64,000 nucleotides of DNA from Hyphomonas polymorpha PS728 (lineage in GTDB: Bacteria; Pseudomonadota; Alphaproteobacteria; Caulobacterales; Hyphomonadaceae): NCBI RefSeq assembly GCF_000685315.1, contig NZ_ARYM01000006.1:1-64000 (forward strand), in the 5' to 3' direction. Positions 36,770 to 46,987 of this stretch are shown piece after piece (position 1 is the stretch's first letter; each line of letters starts with the position of its first letter). Position numbers and translations under genes: made by a program. The notes beneath the pieces were generated by a model. It saw only the letters and a list, made by a program, of their open reading frames with translations, made no database searches and was not told the origin of the DNA.

Positions 36770-36819
36770 AACCGCGCTAGGCGCTTGCCGCCTGCAGAAG
36801 GCCCCGGTAAACCAGCGCC

Positions 36820-37275
36820 ATGATGCGCTTCATCCTCACCCTCGTATTCGCTGCGGCCATGTTCGTTCAGGCCGCTTTCGCCCAGCTGGAAACCTCACCT
36901 CTCGGCATCAAGTCGGGCGATGAAACGCACGCCTTTACGGTAGAGATGGCGGTCACGCCGGAAGAGATCCAGCAGGGCCTTATGTTCCGCCAGGAACTCG
37001 CCCCCGATGCCGGCATGCTGTTTGACTTCGGCATGACCCGTCAGGCCAGCATGTGGATGAAGAATACGCTCATCCCGCTGGATATGCTGTTCATTCTGGA
37101 AGATGGCCGCGTGATTGCGATTGCCCGCAATGCGCAGCCCGGTTCTCTGCGCTCGATTGGTCCCGGCGTGCCGGTGCGCGCTGTGCTCGAGATCCCCGGC
37201 GGGCGCGCCAAGGAGCTTGGTATCGAGCCGGGCGATACGATTGTTCACCCGCTCTTCGGCAATACCGGTGGCTGA
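36820..37275 (+). CDS. DUF192 family periplasmic protein
   Basis: A 151-residue protein with a Sec signal peptide (about 1-21, ending VQAAFA). The DUF192 core has VEMAVTPEEIQQGLMFRQEL, DAGMLFDFG, ASMWMKNTLIPLDMLFI and AVLEIPGGRAKELGIEPGD. The family's function is unknown; the MWMKNT motif is its hallmark. The last bases overlap the thioesterase start. An adjacent ATG three bases downstream is an alternative start. Confidence 0.93.
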   Translation: MMRFILTLVFAAAMFVQAAFAQLETSPLGIKSGDETHAFTVEMAVTPEEIQQGLMFRQELAPDAGMLFDFGMTRQASMWMKNTLIPLDMLFILEDGRVIAIARNAQPGSLRSIGPGVPVRAVLEIPGGRAKELGIEPGDTIVHPLFGNTGG

Positions 37276-37702
37276 TAGCCAAACGGCAGAGCCGCTGCCG
37301 CGTGACGGCTTTGCGCTGACGCCTTCGCGCGGGAAGTTCACGATCCATAACGGGCCGAGCTATCGGGCGACCGCGCCGGGCGACATGCGTACTGGTCTCT
37401 GGGTGCTGGACCGGCACTGCAACGGCATGGGCTTCCTGCATGGCGGGATGATGTCAGCCTTTGCGGACAGCGCGCTGGCCTGGGCTGTGTGGAGCGCGAC
37501 CGGCAAGATGTCCGTCACGATCCGGCTGACGCTGGAATTCATGGAGATAGCCCGCGAGGGCGAGTGGATCGAAGCCCATCCGGAGGTTTCCTCCGTGGAC
37601 GGGGATTTCATTCATGTCAGCGCGAACATCGTGAAGGAAGATGGGGGCCTTGCCGCACGCGCCAGCGCAGTGTTCCGCACGGTGCGCCGCAAGGCCGAAT
37701 AA
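37268..37702 (+). CDS. PaaI-type hotdog thioesterase
   Basis: A 144-residue hotdog-fold acyl-CoA thioesterase. The catalytic segment is NGMGFLHGGMMSAFADSALA (HGG plus Asp), and the later strand reads VTIRLTLEFMEIAREGEWIEA. I start it at the GTG 37268 (VADSQTAEP), which overlaps the DUF192 stop by 8 bases; no ATG precedes the conserved region at a sensible place. The likely role is hydrolysis of short or aromatic acyl-CoAs in the cytosol. Confidence 0.85.
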   Translation: MADSQTAEPLPRDGFALTPSRGKFTIHNGPSYRATAPGDMRTGLWVLDRHCNGMGFLHGGMMSAFADSALAWAVWSATGKMSVTIRLTLEFMEIAREGEWIEAHPEVSSVDGDFIHVSANIVKEDGGLAARASAVFRTVRRKAE

Positions 37703-37719
37703 GCTCCGGCCAGGCTGCT

Positions 37720-39330
37720 TCAGCCCGGAAGGCCCAGTTCCTGCAGCGCGAATGCCTTGATGGATTTGTAGTCTGCCTTGCCATTGGGCGCGCGGCCCAG
37801 ATTGTCCTTGAACAGAATACGTTTGGGCGCCTTGTAGCGGGCGATCCTCGACTGCACGAAAGCGCGCAGTTCGTCTTCGGTGGCGCTGCCTTTCAGCGAG
37901 ACCACGGCGGTCACGGCTTGTCCCCATTTGTCATCCGGGACGCCAACGACCAGCGCGTCGGTAACGGCCGCGTGGGATTTCAGCGCTTCCTCCACCTCTT
38001 CGGGGTAGACTTTTTCGCCAGCCGTATTGATGCAGTTGGAGCCGCGGCCGAGCAGGGTGATGGTGCCGTCCTTCTCGACGGTGCACCAGTCGCCAGGGAT
38101 GGCGTAGCGCATGCCGTTGATGGTCTTGTAGGTGCGTGCCGTTTTCTCTGGATCCTTGTAGTATCCCAGCGGCACGGCGCCGCCGCGCGCGATGAAGCCG
38201 GGCTCGCCGCTGCCGGGTTGCACTTCGCGGTCGTCCTCCGTGAAGACCTTGCAGCTTGGGCCGATTTCGAATTTGGAAGTCTGTGTGCCGCCATCGGCGG
38301 TGGTGACGGAGCTGCCGAAGCCGACAGCTTCAGAGGCGCCGAAGCTGTCGTTCAGCGCCGCCTGCGGCATGTGTTTGAGCAGGCCATGCTTCACCTCCGC
38401 GCTCCACATCACGCCGGAAGAAATGATGGCCAGCACGCTGGAAAGGTTCCAGCGCCCGGGATTTTCTTCCAGCGTCTGCAGCATCGGCTTTGCAAAAGCG
38501 TCGCCCACAATGGCCATGGAGGTGACGCCATTGGCGTGAACCGTATCCCAGAGGTTTTCCGGGCTGAATTTGGTTTTCTCCGACAGCGTCACAACGGCGC
38601 CGCCATTCAGCATGGCGCCCATGGCCGTGAACCAGCCGGTGCCGTGCATCAGCGGGCAGGCGGGCACCTGCCTGGAGAAACGGCCCACGGTGAGCGCGTT
38701 CTGGACATGCTCTTCCATGGTTTCGGGCACCGGGCCGCCGAGCTTGCGGACGCCTTCCATGCTGGCCTCGCGCCAGATGTTATGCGTCCACATCACGCCC
38801 TTTGGCAGACCGGTTGTGCCACCTGTATAGAGCAGGAAAATCTCGTCGCCTGAGCGTTCGCCCTTCAGCGGGGAGGGGTCGCCCTCAGTGGCCATTGCCT
38901 CATATCCGTGAGCGAACGGAGCGACTGTCTCGCCACCGATCTGCACCCAGGCAGTGACGCGGGGCAGACGGGCGCGCACGCGCTCCACTTCGGCCAGAAA
39001 CTCGGCGTCGAAGAACACCACTGTCGAGTCCGAATTGTCGATGATGTAGACGAGTTCATCGTCCAGATAACGGTAGTTGACGTTGACCGGGGAGAGGCTG
39101 GCTTTGAAGCAGGCGGCCATCGCCTCCATGTATTCGGGCTGGTTGCGCATGTAGAAGCCGGCCTTGTCGCCGCGTGCGGCGCCGAGGCTGAGCAGAGCGC
39201 GCGCCAGGCGGTTGGTCCGGGCGGTAAAGTCCGGCCAGTAGATGCGGCGGTCGCCATGGGCGAGGGCAAGGTCATCTGGCCCGAGCGCCGCACCCACGGC
39301 ATCGAGCATGTCACCGAAATTCCAGTCCAT
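37720..39330 (-). CDS. Acyl-CoA synthetase (AMP-binding, FadD-like)
   Basis: A 536-residue ANL-superfamily ligase that activates a carboxylic acid as acyl-adenylate then acyl-CoA. The P-loop is FLLYTGGTTGLPKGVMWTH; later motifs are NDSFGASEAVG (A5), the LGRGSNCINTAGEKVYPEEVEE hinge (A8), and the C-terminal Lys in GRAPNGKADYKSIKAF (A10). The ATG at 39330 is chosen because GGAGGAAACG precedes it at the right distance; a start at 39348 would add 6 residues. The ligand is probably a medium or long fatty acid or a sterol/aromatic side chain; this cannot be fixed from sequence. Confidence 0.9.
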   Translation of the reverse strand: MDWNFGDMLDAVGAALGPDDLALAHGDRRIYWPDFTARTNRLARALLSLGAARGDKAGFYMRNQPEYMEAMAACFKASLSPVNVNYRYLDDELVYIIDNSDSTVVFFDAEFLAEVERVRARLPRVTAWVQIGGETVAPFAHGYEAMATEGDPSPLKGERSGDEIFLLYTGGTTGLPKGVMWTHNIWREASMEGVRKLGGPVPETMEEHVQNALTVGRFSRQVPACPLMHGTGWFTAMGAMLNGGAVVTLSEKTKFSPENLWDTVHANGVTSMAIVGDAFAKPMLQTLEENPGRWNLSSVLAIISSGVMWSAEVKHGLLKHMPQAALNDSFGASEAVGFGSSVTTADGGTQTSKFEIGPSCKVFTEDDREVQPGSGEPGFIARGGAVPLGYYKDPEKTARTYKTINGMRYAIPGDWCTVEKDGTITLLGRGSNCINTAGEKVYPEEVEEALKSHAAVTDALVVGVPDDKWGQAVTAVVSLKGSATEDELRAFVQSRIARYKAPKRILFKDNLGRAPNGKADYKSIKAFALQELGLPG

Positions 39331-39398
39331 CCGTTTCCTCCGCAGCATTGTTTTTTGGTGATGCTAAGGAGGCGGCGGCGCGCCTGCAATCATGACCC

Positions 39399-39435
39399 AA
39401 AGTAAACAGCCCCCCGGATCGCTCCGGAGGGCTGT
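39399..39435 (-). terminator. Terminator of the groES-groEL operon
   Basis: ACAGCCC...CCGGA (39406-39418) pairs with TCCGG...GGGCTGT (39423-39435), with one mismatch and a 4-base loop. On the minus strand it is followed by TTACTTT (39399-39405). Confidence 0.85.
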
Positions 39436-39469
39436 CTGATGTCTTCGCTGGGATGCGAAGGGGAAGGAC

Positions 39470-41140
<1,671 letters not shown>

Positions 41141-41164
41141 TCAGAAGGACAGGTTGGGGCGGAC

Positions 41165-41455
41165 TTACTTGTCCAGAACGCCCATGATGTCGCTTTCCTT
41201 CATGATCAGCAGGTCTTCACCGTCGATCTTCACTTCGGTGCCGGACCATTTGCCGAACAGGACGCGGTCGCCTTTCTTGACGTCGAGCGGAACGCGCTCA
41301 TTGTCGTCGCCGATGGCGCCGTTGCCGACAGCAACCACGATGCCTTCCTGCGGCTTTTCCTTGGCGTTATCAGGGATGATGATCCCGCCTTTGGTTTTTT
41401 CTTCTTCTTTCACGCGGCGCACGACAACGCGGTCGTGGAGGGGACGAAGTTTCAT
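41165..41455 (-). CDS. groES: 10 kDa co-chaperonin GroES
   Basis: A 96-residue heptamer-forming lid of Gro[22 protein letters not shown] and the mobile-loop region [19 protein letters not shown] are canonical, as are the C-terminal [20 protein letters not shown]. It is the first gene of the operon, about 75-110 bases downstream of a CIRCE operator and promoter. Confidence 0.98.
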   Translation of the reverse strand: MKLRPLHDRVVVRRVKEEEKTKGGIIIPDNAKEKPQEGIVVAVGNGAIGDDNERVPLDVKKGDRVLFGKWSGTEVKIDGEDLLIMKESDIMGVLDK

Positions 41456-41529
41456 TGCAGTGCCTCTTCGATCAAAGCTTCCTCGGGTGAATAAGGTGAC
41501 GGGGCCTCCGCCAGCGCAGCGTTAAGCGC

Positions 41530-41568
41530 GCATCGTTAGCACTCGCCCGAGCCGACTGCTAACGATGC
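41530..41568. promoter_or_regulatory. CIRCE operator (HrcA-binding inverted repeat)
   Basis: TTAGCACTC (41536-41544), a 9-base spacer and GACTGCTAA (41554-41562) match the CIRCE consensus with one mismatch in the second arm. The palindrome extends outward as GCATCG/CGATGC. It lies at the predicted transcription start, where the HrcA repressor would block groESL transcription until heat stress. Confidence 0.92.
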
Positions 41569-41572
41569 GGCG

Positions 41573-41601
41573 GAGATAGGGAATCCCGTTGCCGTCGTCA
41601 A
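41573..41601 (-). promoter_or_regulatory. Predicted housekeeping promoter of groESL
   Basis: On the minus strand, TTGACG (41596-41601) and TATCTC (41573-41578) are 17 bases apart, directly upstream of the CIRCE element. No clear sigma-32-type sequence was needed to explain the start, although one may overlap. Confidence 0.6.
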
Positions 41602-41827
41602 CAGGGACGAAATGAACCTTTTCTGACCACGCGCGTACTGGGGATGGGCGCCATCGCCTCCGGCAGCCTCTTTTGATCGCTCTGCAGCCTCCGCCGCAGG
41701 GCGTTTTCGCTATGTCATTGGTAAATTTTGGATTTCGCGGCTTTGCTCAACTGATGGTCCGGTGAAAGCGCGAATTCAAAACTCCTGCGATAGATTTGCA
41801 TTGGTAAGTCCGCAGGAGCCGGTATCC
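41602..41827. other. Remainder of the 372-base gap between groES and the diguanylate cyclase
   Basis: Beyond the groESL control sites no gene, repeat or strong hairpin is seen. It should hold the promoter of the diguanylate cyclase. A CAGGAG ribosome site at 41813-41818 serves that gene's ATG at 41828. Confidence 0.6.
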
Positions 41828-42700
41828 ATGACATTTTCCCGCCGTGACGTCTGGAGCGCCGTGAATTTCTTTGTGCTTGTGGCGGCAACGGCCCTGTCTC
41901 TGTCGTTCAGCGTGTCTCTGCTCTTTTACAAGATGGGCCTGCCCGCCGATATCGGGGCTTATATTCGTCTGAACCTGTTTGTTTCCGGCTGTGTTGCGCT
42001 GCCGACGGCGATCATCGCCTCGCTGCATGATTTCCATATGCGCGCCTATCAGCGCCGGCTTGAAGAAATGGCGTGGACCGATGCGCTGACCGGCCTTCTG
42101 AACCGACGTTTCTTCGTGCATTCGGCCGAGGAAGAGCGCTCACGGATGCGGCGCACCAAGGAAAATGCTGCGATTGTTCTGATCGACCTCGACCATTTCA
42201 AGGAGGTGAACGATCTCCACGGCCATACCGGGGGTGACCTGGTATTGAAGGAAATTGCGGCCATTGCCCATTCCGAGTTGCGCGGGCCTTTTGATCGCCT
42301 TGGCCGCTGGGGCGGGGAAGAGTTCGTTGTTCTGCTCAGCAGTGTCAGCCGGGAGCAGGCGATGCTGGTGTGCGAACGTCTGCGCCGCCGCATCGAAGAG
42401 ACGGTGATCGAGATTTCCGGCAAGGAAGTGTCGGTTACTGCCAGCTTCGGGCTTTGCATGATGGCGCCGGAAACGCCGTTGAATGCCGCCATCGAGTGCG
42501 CGGATGGGGCCCTCTACGAGGTCAAACGCCTCGGCAGGAACAAGGTGCTCTGCCGCGACGTTCCGGAAGGCGAGGCTGCGCCGATCGTGACGACGCTTCC
42601 GATACGCCGCCGGTTCGGTTCTCGCGGGCAGCGCGAGGGCCTGAGTATACCACACGCCAACGACAGCGCGAGCGAACCTACCCGGCAAGTTGGCACTTGA
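41828..42700 (+). CDS. Membrane diguanylate cyclase (GGDEF)
   Basis: A 290-residue protein. Two transmembrane helices (about 9-34 and 43-65) anchor a cytoplasmic GGDEF domain: DALTGLLNRRFF (about 85-96), VLIDLDHFKEVNDLHGHTGGD and the catalytic RWGGEEFVVLL (GGEEF 162-166), so it should make c-di-GMP. The position of the inhibitory RxxD site (153-156) reads GPFD, so product inhibition is probably weak or absent. A 50-residue basic C-terminal tail is not conserved-looking. The start at 41828 has a CAGGAG ribosome site; the frame extends upstream to 41762 but without one. Confidence 0.92.
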   Translation: MTFSRRDVWSAVNFFVLVAATALSLSFSVSLLFYKMGLPADIGAYIRLNLFVSGCVALPTAIIASLHDFHMRAYQRRLEEMAWTDALTGLLNRRFFVHSAEEERSRMRRTKENAAIVLIDLDHFKEVNDLHGHTGGDLVLKEIAAIAHSELRGPFDRLGRWGGEEFVVLLSSVSREQAMLVCERLRRRIEETVIEISGKEVSVTASFGLCMMAPETPLNAAIECADGALYEVKRLGRNKVLCRDVPEGEAAPIVTTLPIRRRFGSRGQREGLSIPHANDSASEPTRQVGT

Positions 42701-42769
42701 TAATCTGTCCCTGGCTTGCCGCATGCCTGATTTCCTGATTGGAAACAGGCCGCATCCGGGAGACATGTC

Positions 42770-43972
42770 ATGGTATCATCGCAGCCCCGTACGGGTCCGC
42801 TCACGGACCTGCGGGTCATCGAACTTGGCCAGCTGATCGCCGGGCCCTTCTGCGGACAGATTTTTGCCGATATGGGCGCCGATGTGATCAAGGTGGAGCC
42901 GCCTGGCCAGGGCGACCCGCTGCGCGACTGGGGCCGGGAAGGCTTTCCCCTCTGGTGGTCGGTGGTTGCGCGCGGAAAGCGCTGCATCACGGCGAACCTG
43001 CGCGAGAAGGAAGGCCAGGACATTGTCCGCCAGCTTGTGGCGCAGGCGGACTTTCTGCTGGAGAATTTCCGCCCCGGCACACTGGAGAAGTGGGGGCTGG
43101 GGTATGAAGACCTTCGGAAGATCAATCCGCGCCTGATCATGATCCGGGTATCGGGCTATGGGCAGACCGGTCCTTATGCCTCCCGGGCGGGCTATGCTTC
43201 AGTGGGCGAGGCGATGGGCGGGCTGCGCTATGTGATGGGCGAGGCAGACCGGCGCCCGTCACGCGCGGGCATCTCGCTGGGGGATAGCCTCGCGGGCCTC
43301 TACGCAGCGCTTGGCGCTCTTGCCGCGCTGCATCACCGTGAGAAGACGGGGGAAGGGCAGATGATCGACGCGACGATCTACGAGTCCGTGCTCTCGGTGA
43401 TGGAGGCCCTCGTTCCCGAATATCAGTTCGAAGGATACACGCGCGAGCGCTCTGGCTCGATCCTGCCCAACATTGCCCCCTCAAACATCTATGAGGGCAG
43501 CGACGGCATGGTGATCGTGGCTGCCAATCAGGACACGGTGTTCGCCCGCCTCTGCGTTGCCATTGGCCGGCCGGAGCTGAAGGACCATCCCGATTACAAG
43601 ACGCATGTCGCCCGCGGCCGCAATCAGCAGCAGCTGGATGATCTGATCCAGGCCTGGGCGTCCACGCGCCCTATTGATGAGATTGAGCAGATCATGATCG
43701 AGAATGGCGTGCCCGTCGGCAAGGTTTACCGCGCCGCGGACATGCTGTCTGATCCCCACTATGCTGCGCGCCAGTCCCTCACCGAAGTGCCCAGCCCGCG
43801 CTGGCCAGGCATGCGCCAGCAGAATGTATTCCCGAAGCTTTCAGCCACGCCGGGCCAAATCCGCTGGGCGGGGCCTGACTCCATCGGTCAGCATACGGAA
43901 GAGGTGCTGACAGAGCTGCTGGATCTCTCGCCTGCACAGGTCGCCAAGTTGCGCGCCAGCGGAATAGTCTGA
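42770..43972 (+). CDS. CaiB/BaiF CoA-transferase family protein
   Basis: A 400-residue type III CoA transferase. Family motifs: LTDLRVIELGQLIAGPFCGQ, the nucleotide-like FADMGADVIKVEPPGQGDPLRDWG with the catalytic Asp expected in ASVGEAMGGLRY, and SLGDSLAGLYAALGALAALHHR. It is of the formyl-CoA/succinyl-CoA transferase branch, distinct from the racemase-like paralog at 17551-18648. It moves CoA between carboxylic acids; the donor and acceptor are not evident. The cupin gene follows after 16 bases and is probably cotranscribed. Confidence 0.9.
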   Translation: MVSSQPRTGPLTDLRVIELGQLIAGPFCGQIFADMGADVIKVEPPGQGDPLRDWGREGFPLWWSVVARGKRCITANLREKEGQDIVRQLVAQADFLLENFRPGTLEKWGLGYEDLRKINPRLIMIRVSGYGQTGPYASRAGYASVGEAMGGLRYVMGEADRRPSRAGISLGDSLAGLYAALGALAALHHREKTGEGQMIDATIYESVLSVMEALVPEYQFEGYTRERSGSILPNIAPSNIYEGSDGMVIVAANQDTVFARLCVAIGRPELKDHPDYKTHVARGRNQQQLDDLIQAWASTRPIDEIEQIMIENGVPVGKVYRAADMLSDPHYAARQSLTEVPSPRWPGMRQQNVFPKLSATPGQIRWAGPDSIGQHTEEVLTELLDLSPAQVAKLRASGIV

Positions 43973-43988
43973 GAAAAGAGGGCCCGTC

Positions 43989-44456
43989 ATGCCGAAGATC
44001 GACATCTCCAATGCTCCCGAAGGCCAAGGAACGCGGTATCCTTCTCCGCATGGTGTGCCCTGCGCGCAGCGCCGCTGGCGGGCGCTCGGCAATGCAGCCG
44101 GGCTCACCCAGTTCGGTGTGAACCTGCTGACGCTCGATCCCGGTGTCTGGTCGTCCCAGCGCCACTGGCACACGCATGAAGACGAGTTCGTCTGGGTGCT
44201 GGAGGGAGAGGTCGTGATGATTACCGATGCCGGACGGGAAGTGATGCGCGCCGGTGACTGTGCCGGGTTTGCGGCTGGGTCTGGTGACGGGCACCATTTC
44301 ATCAACGAAAGCGATCAGCCGGCGAAGCTGCTCATCGCCGGCTCCCGCGACAACCGCGACGAGTGCAACTATCCCGACATCGACATGCACTTGCACACCG
44401 GCCGGTATGAAGATGCCCCACCGCGCTACACCCGCAAGGATGGCACGCCTTACTAG
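43989..44456 (+). CDS. Cupin domain protein
   Basis: A 155-residue single-domain cupin. The first motif is in SSQRHWHTHEDEFVWVLEGEV (metal-binding H, H, E pattern) and the second in DCAGFAAGSGDGHHFINES. The C-terminal ECNYPDIDMHLHTG resembles the XRE-less cupins annotated near transferases. The metal ligands are intact, so it may bind Fe or Mn. Function unknown; its pairing with the CoA transferase suggests a small-molecule catabolic role. It ends overlapping the convergent SDR by four bases. Confidence 0.85.
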   Translation: MPKIDISNAPEGQGTRYPSPHGVPCAQRRWRALGNAAGLTQFGVNLLTLDPGVWSSQRHWHTHEDEFVWVLEGEVVMITDAGREVMRAGDCAGFAAGSGDGHHFINESDQPAKLLIAGSRDNRDECNYPDIDMHLHTGRYEDAPPRYTRKDGTPY

Positions 44457-45271
44457 CGCGCGGTCAGGCCCCCATCGACGACATGCTCCTGGCCGGTGAT
44501 GTAGCTGGACGCATCCGACGCCAGGAACAGGATCAGTTCAGCCACTTCGTCCGGCGTGCCGGGGCGCCCCATCGGCGCGCTGCCGGCGGCAATAATGGCC
44601 GGGTCCAGCCCATTGCCTCCAAAGGCGGCGGTGATGGCCGCGGATTGTTCCTTCTGCATCGTCTCGGTCATGCGGGTCAGGGATTTCTGCCAGATCGGCG
44701 TGTCGATGATGCCGGGATGAACCGAGTTCACCCGGATCTTGAGGCCAAGCTGGGCGCATTCCATGGCCGCTGCCTTGGTGAAAAGCCGCACAGCGCCCTT
44801 GGAGGCGCAATAGGCGCTGGCGCCTGAGGCTCCGCGCAGGCCAGCCACGGAAGAGATGTTGATGATCGAGCCGCCGGTATCCTTCATCGTGCGCATGGCA
44901 GCGCGGGTGCCCAGGAACACGCTGTCGGTGTTGACCTCCATCTGTTTGCGCCAATCGGCCAGGGTATAGGTCATGATGGCCCCGCCAATCGCGATCCCGG
45001 CGTTGTTGACGAGGATGGATGGCGTGCCGAGCAGGTTCCTGGTGTCAGCAAACACGCTGTCCCAGACCGCTTCGTCCACCACATCCTGCTGGCAGGAGGC
45101 GGCCTTGCCGCCAGCTTTGTTGATCTCGTTTGCCACTGCCTTGGCGCCTGCGCCATCCAGGTCAGTTGCCATCACTGCGGCGCCTTCACGCGCCAGAATT
45201 AACGCTGCGGAACGGCCAATGCCGCTGGCTGCGCCTGTGACGATGGCCACCTTACCTTTAACTGATGCCAT
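44453..45271 (-). CDS. SDR family oxidoreductase
   Basis: A 272-residue classical SDR: VAIVTGAASGIGRSAALIL, DLDGAGAKAVA at the cofactor-selecting strand (Asp favouring NAD), NNAGIAIGG, catalytic INISSVAGLRGASGASAYCASKGAV (Ser, Tyr, Lys) and the HPGIIDTPIW loop. It ends EHVVDGGLTAR. It is complete and likely active with an unknown alcohol or ketone. It converges on the cupin gene. The start is preceded on its strand by GGAGG. Confidence 0.9.
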   Translation of the reverse strand: MASVKGKVAIVTGAASGIGRSAALILAREGAAVMATDLDGAGAKAVANEINKAGGKAASCQQDVVDEAVWDSVFADTRNLLGTPSILVNNAGIAIGGAIMTYTLADWRKQMEVNTDSVFLGTRAAMRTMKDTGGSIINISSVAGLRGASGASAYCASKGAVRLFTKAAAMECAQLGLKIRVNSVHPGIIDTPIWQKSLTRMTETMQKEQSAAITAAFGGNGLDPAIIAAGSAPMGRPGTPDEVAELILFLASDASSYITGQEHVVDGGLTAR

Positions 45272-45446
45272 TGATTCCTCCCTGTTTTGCGGCGGACACT
45301 AGCAGCCGCTGCGCTTGACGCGAGAGGATTATTGGTGTTTTACCCGCCGCTTCATGACGGGGTGATGCGGTGCCGCCGTTGTAATCGTGGGCTCTTTATA
45401 CTTGAGCATTAGCCCACCGGCCCGCGTCGAGTGAGAGGACATTGAT

Positions 45447-46064
45447 ATGTCTCGTCGCCATAGTGCGAAATACAAGATCGACCGCCGGGTCGGTGAAAAC
45501 ATCTGGGGCCGCCCCAAGTCTCCCTTCAACAAGCGCAACTACAAGCCGGGCCAACACGGCCAGAACCGCCGTAACAAGGTCTCCGACTTTGGTATGCAGC
45601 TCATGGCGAAGCAGAAGCTGAAGGCTTACTACGGCGACATCACCGAGAAGCAGTTTGCGAAAACCTACGTCGAAGCTGCCCGTATGAAGGGCAACTCGGC
45701 TGAGAATCTGATTGGCCTGCTGGAATCGCGTCTCGACGCGGTTGTCTACCGCGCCAAGTTCGTTCCGACGGTGTTCGCAGCACGTCAGTTCATCAACCAC
45801 GGTCACGTGATGGTGAACGGCCGCCGCTGCAATATCGGCTCTGCCCGCCTGAAGCCGGGCGATGTGGTTCAGGTCCGCGAGAAGTCGCGTAACCTGGCTC
45901 TGGTGCTCGAAGCCCTCGGCAGCCCCGAGCGTGACATTCCGGAGTATGTGGAAGTCGACCCCAAAGCGATGACCGCCACTTACAAGCGCGTTCCGGCTCT
46001 GGCCGACGTGCCGTATCCGGTGAAAATGGAACCGGCCCAGGTGGTCGAGTTCTACTCGTCGTAA
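45447..46064 (+). CDS. rpsD: 30S ribosomal protein S4
   Basis: A 205-residue S4 protein, primary 16S rRNA binder and assembly initiator. It begins [21 protein letters not shown], then [21 protein letters not shown]. The S4 RNA-binding domain is visible in [34 protein letters not shown]. It is a stand-alone gene with GAGAGGA upstream and its own terminator, as is usual in alphaproteobacteria. Confidence 0.99.
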   Translation: MSRRHSAKYKIDRRVGENIWGRPKSPFNKRNYKPGQHGQNRRNKVSDFGMQLMAKQKLKAYYGDITEKQFAKTYVEAARMKGNSAENLIGLLESRLDAVVYRAKFVPTVFAARQFINHGHVMVNGRRCNIGSARLKPGDVVQVREKSRNLALVLEALGSPERDIPEYVEVDPKAMTATYKRVPALADVPYPVKMEPAQVVEFYSS

Positions 46065-46091
46065 GACACCTGTATTTCTTGAACTTTCGGG

Positions 46092-46120
46092 AAGGCCGCG
46101 CCAGACTGGTGCGGCCTTTT
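46092..46120 (+). terminator. Rho-independent terminator after rpsD
   Basis: AAGGCCGC (46092-46099) pairs with GCGGCCTT (46111-46118), with an inner CCA/TGG pairing; a T run follows. Confidence 0.88.
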
Positions 46121-46139
46121 CATTTTCCGGGAGATCCTC

Positions 46140-46964
46140 TTGGCCATTCCTTCGATTGCTGCCGTCCGCAAGTCCCTGATCGCGCGCCCGGGCAAGCCGT
46201 TCGCGCTGAATGAGCGGCCAACGGCTGACAGGGAGCTGTTTCCCAACAAGGAGGAGGCAGAGACCAGCCTGAAGAAGGACGCCGCCTGCATCAACGAGAT
46301 GAAGGACATGCTCTATGCCGAGGGCCGCCGCGCCTTGCTGGTGGTGCTGCAGGGCATGGATACGGCGGGCAAGTCCGGCACCATCAAATCTGTGTTCGCC
46401 GACACCACGCCGCTGGGCATGGAGGTGAAGGCCTTCAAGGCGCCGAGCGGCGAGGAACTGGCCCGCGACTATCTCTGGCGCGTCCATAATGCCGTGCCGC
46501 GCCGGGGGCATGTCGGTATCTTTGACCGCTCGCACTATGAGGATGTGCTGGTGGCCAAGGTGCGCGGCTTTGCGCCGCCGGAAGCCATCGAGCAGCGCTA
46601 TGACCAGATCAACGCCTTCGAGAAGCACCTGACCGAGAACGGCTATACCATCGTCAAATGCATGCTGAACATCGGCTATGCGGAGCAGGGCATCCGCCTC
46701 AAGGAGCGGCTGATGGAGCCGCACAAGCTGTGGAAGTTCAATCCCGGTGACCTGGACGACCGGTCCCTCTGGCCGCAATTCATGGGCGCCTATGAAACCG
46801 CTGTCAGCCGCTGCTCAACGCGGCATGCGCCCTGGTATGTTATTCCGGCAGACAGCCGTACGCGCCGCAATGCCATGATCGCCCGTCTGGTGCGCGGGGC
46901 GCTGGAAGATATGGACCTCAAATGGAAAGACCCCGGACATGATCCGGGGTCCTACGATATCTGA
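46140..46964 (+). CDS. Polyphosphate kinase 2 family protein
   Basis: A 274-residue one-domain PPK2. Walker A GMDTAGKSG (72-80) with the lid region KAFKAPSGEELARDYLWRVH, and Walker B VGIFDRSHYEDVLV. These enzymes use polyphosphate to phosphorylate nucleoside mono- or diphosphates. The start is a TTG at 46140 with GGGAGA upstream; no ATG gives the complete N-terminus. The end of the gene contains a palindromic repeat (46929-46951) encoding DPGHDPGS, suggesting a late extension by a mobile repeat. Confidence 0.92.
   Translation: MAIPSIAAVRKSLIARPGKPFALNERPTADRELFPNKEEAETSLKKDAACINEMKDMLYAEGRRALLVVLQGMDTAGKSGTIKSVFADTTPLGMEVKAFKAPSGEELARDYLWRVHNAVPRRGHVGIFDRSHYEDVLVAKVRGFAPPEAIEQRYDQINAFEKHLTENGYTIVKCMLNIGYAEQGIRLKERLMEPHKLWKFNPGDLDDRSLWPQFMGAYETAVSRCSTRHAPWYVIPADSRTRRNAMIARLVRGALEDMDLKWKDPGHDPGSYDI
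46929..46951. repeat. Palindromic repeat inside the 3' end of the PPK2 gene
   Basis: GACCCCGGA (46929-46937) and TCCGGGGTC (46943-46951) form a perfect 9-bp inverted repeat. A related CCCGGA...TCCGGG palindrome occurs at 52834-52863. Together they suggest a dispersed repeat family that here became coding sequence. Confidence 0.65.
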
Positions 46965-46987
46965 CGGGCCCTGGTGGGGCGTGACCG

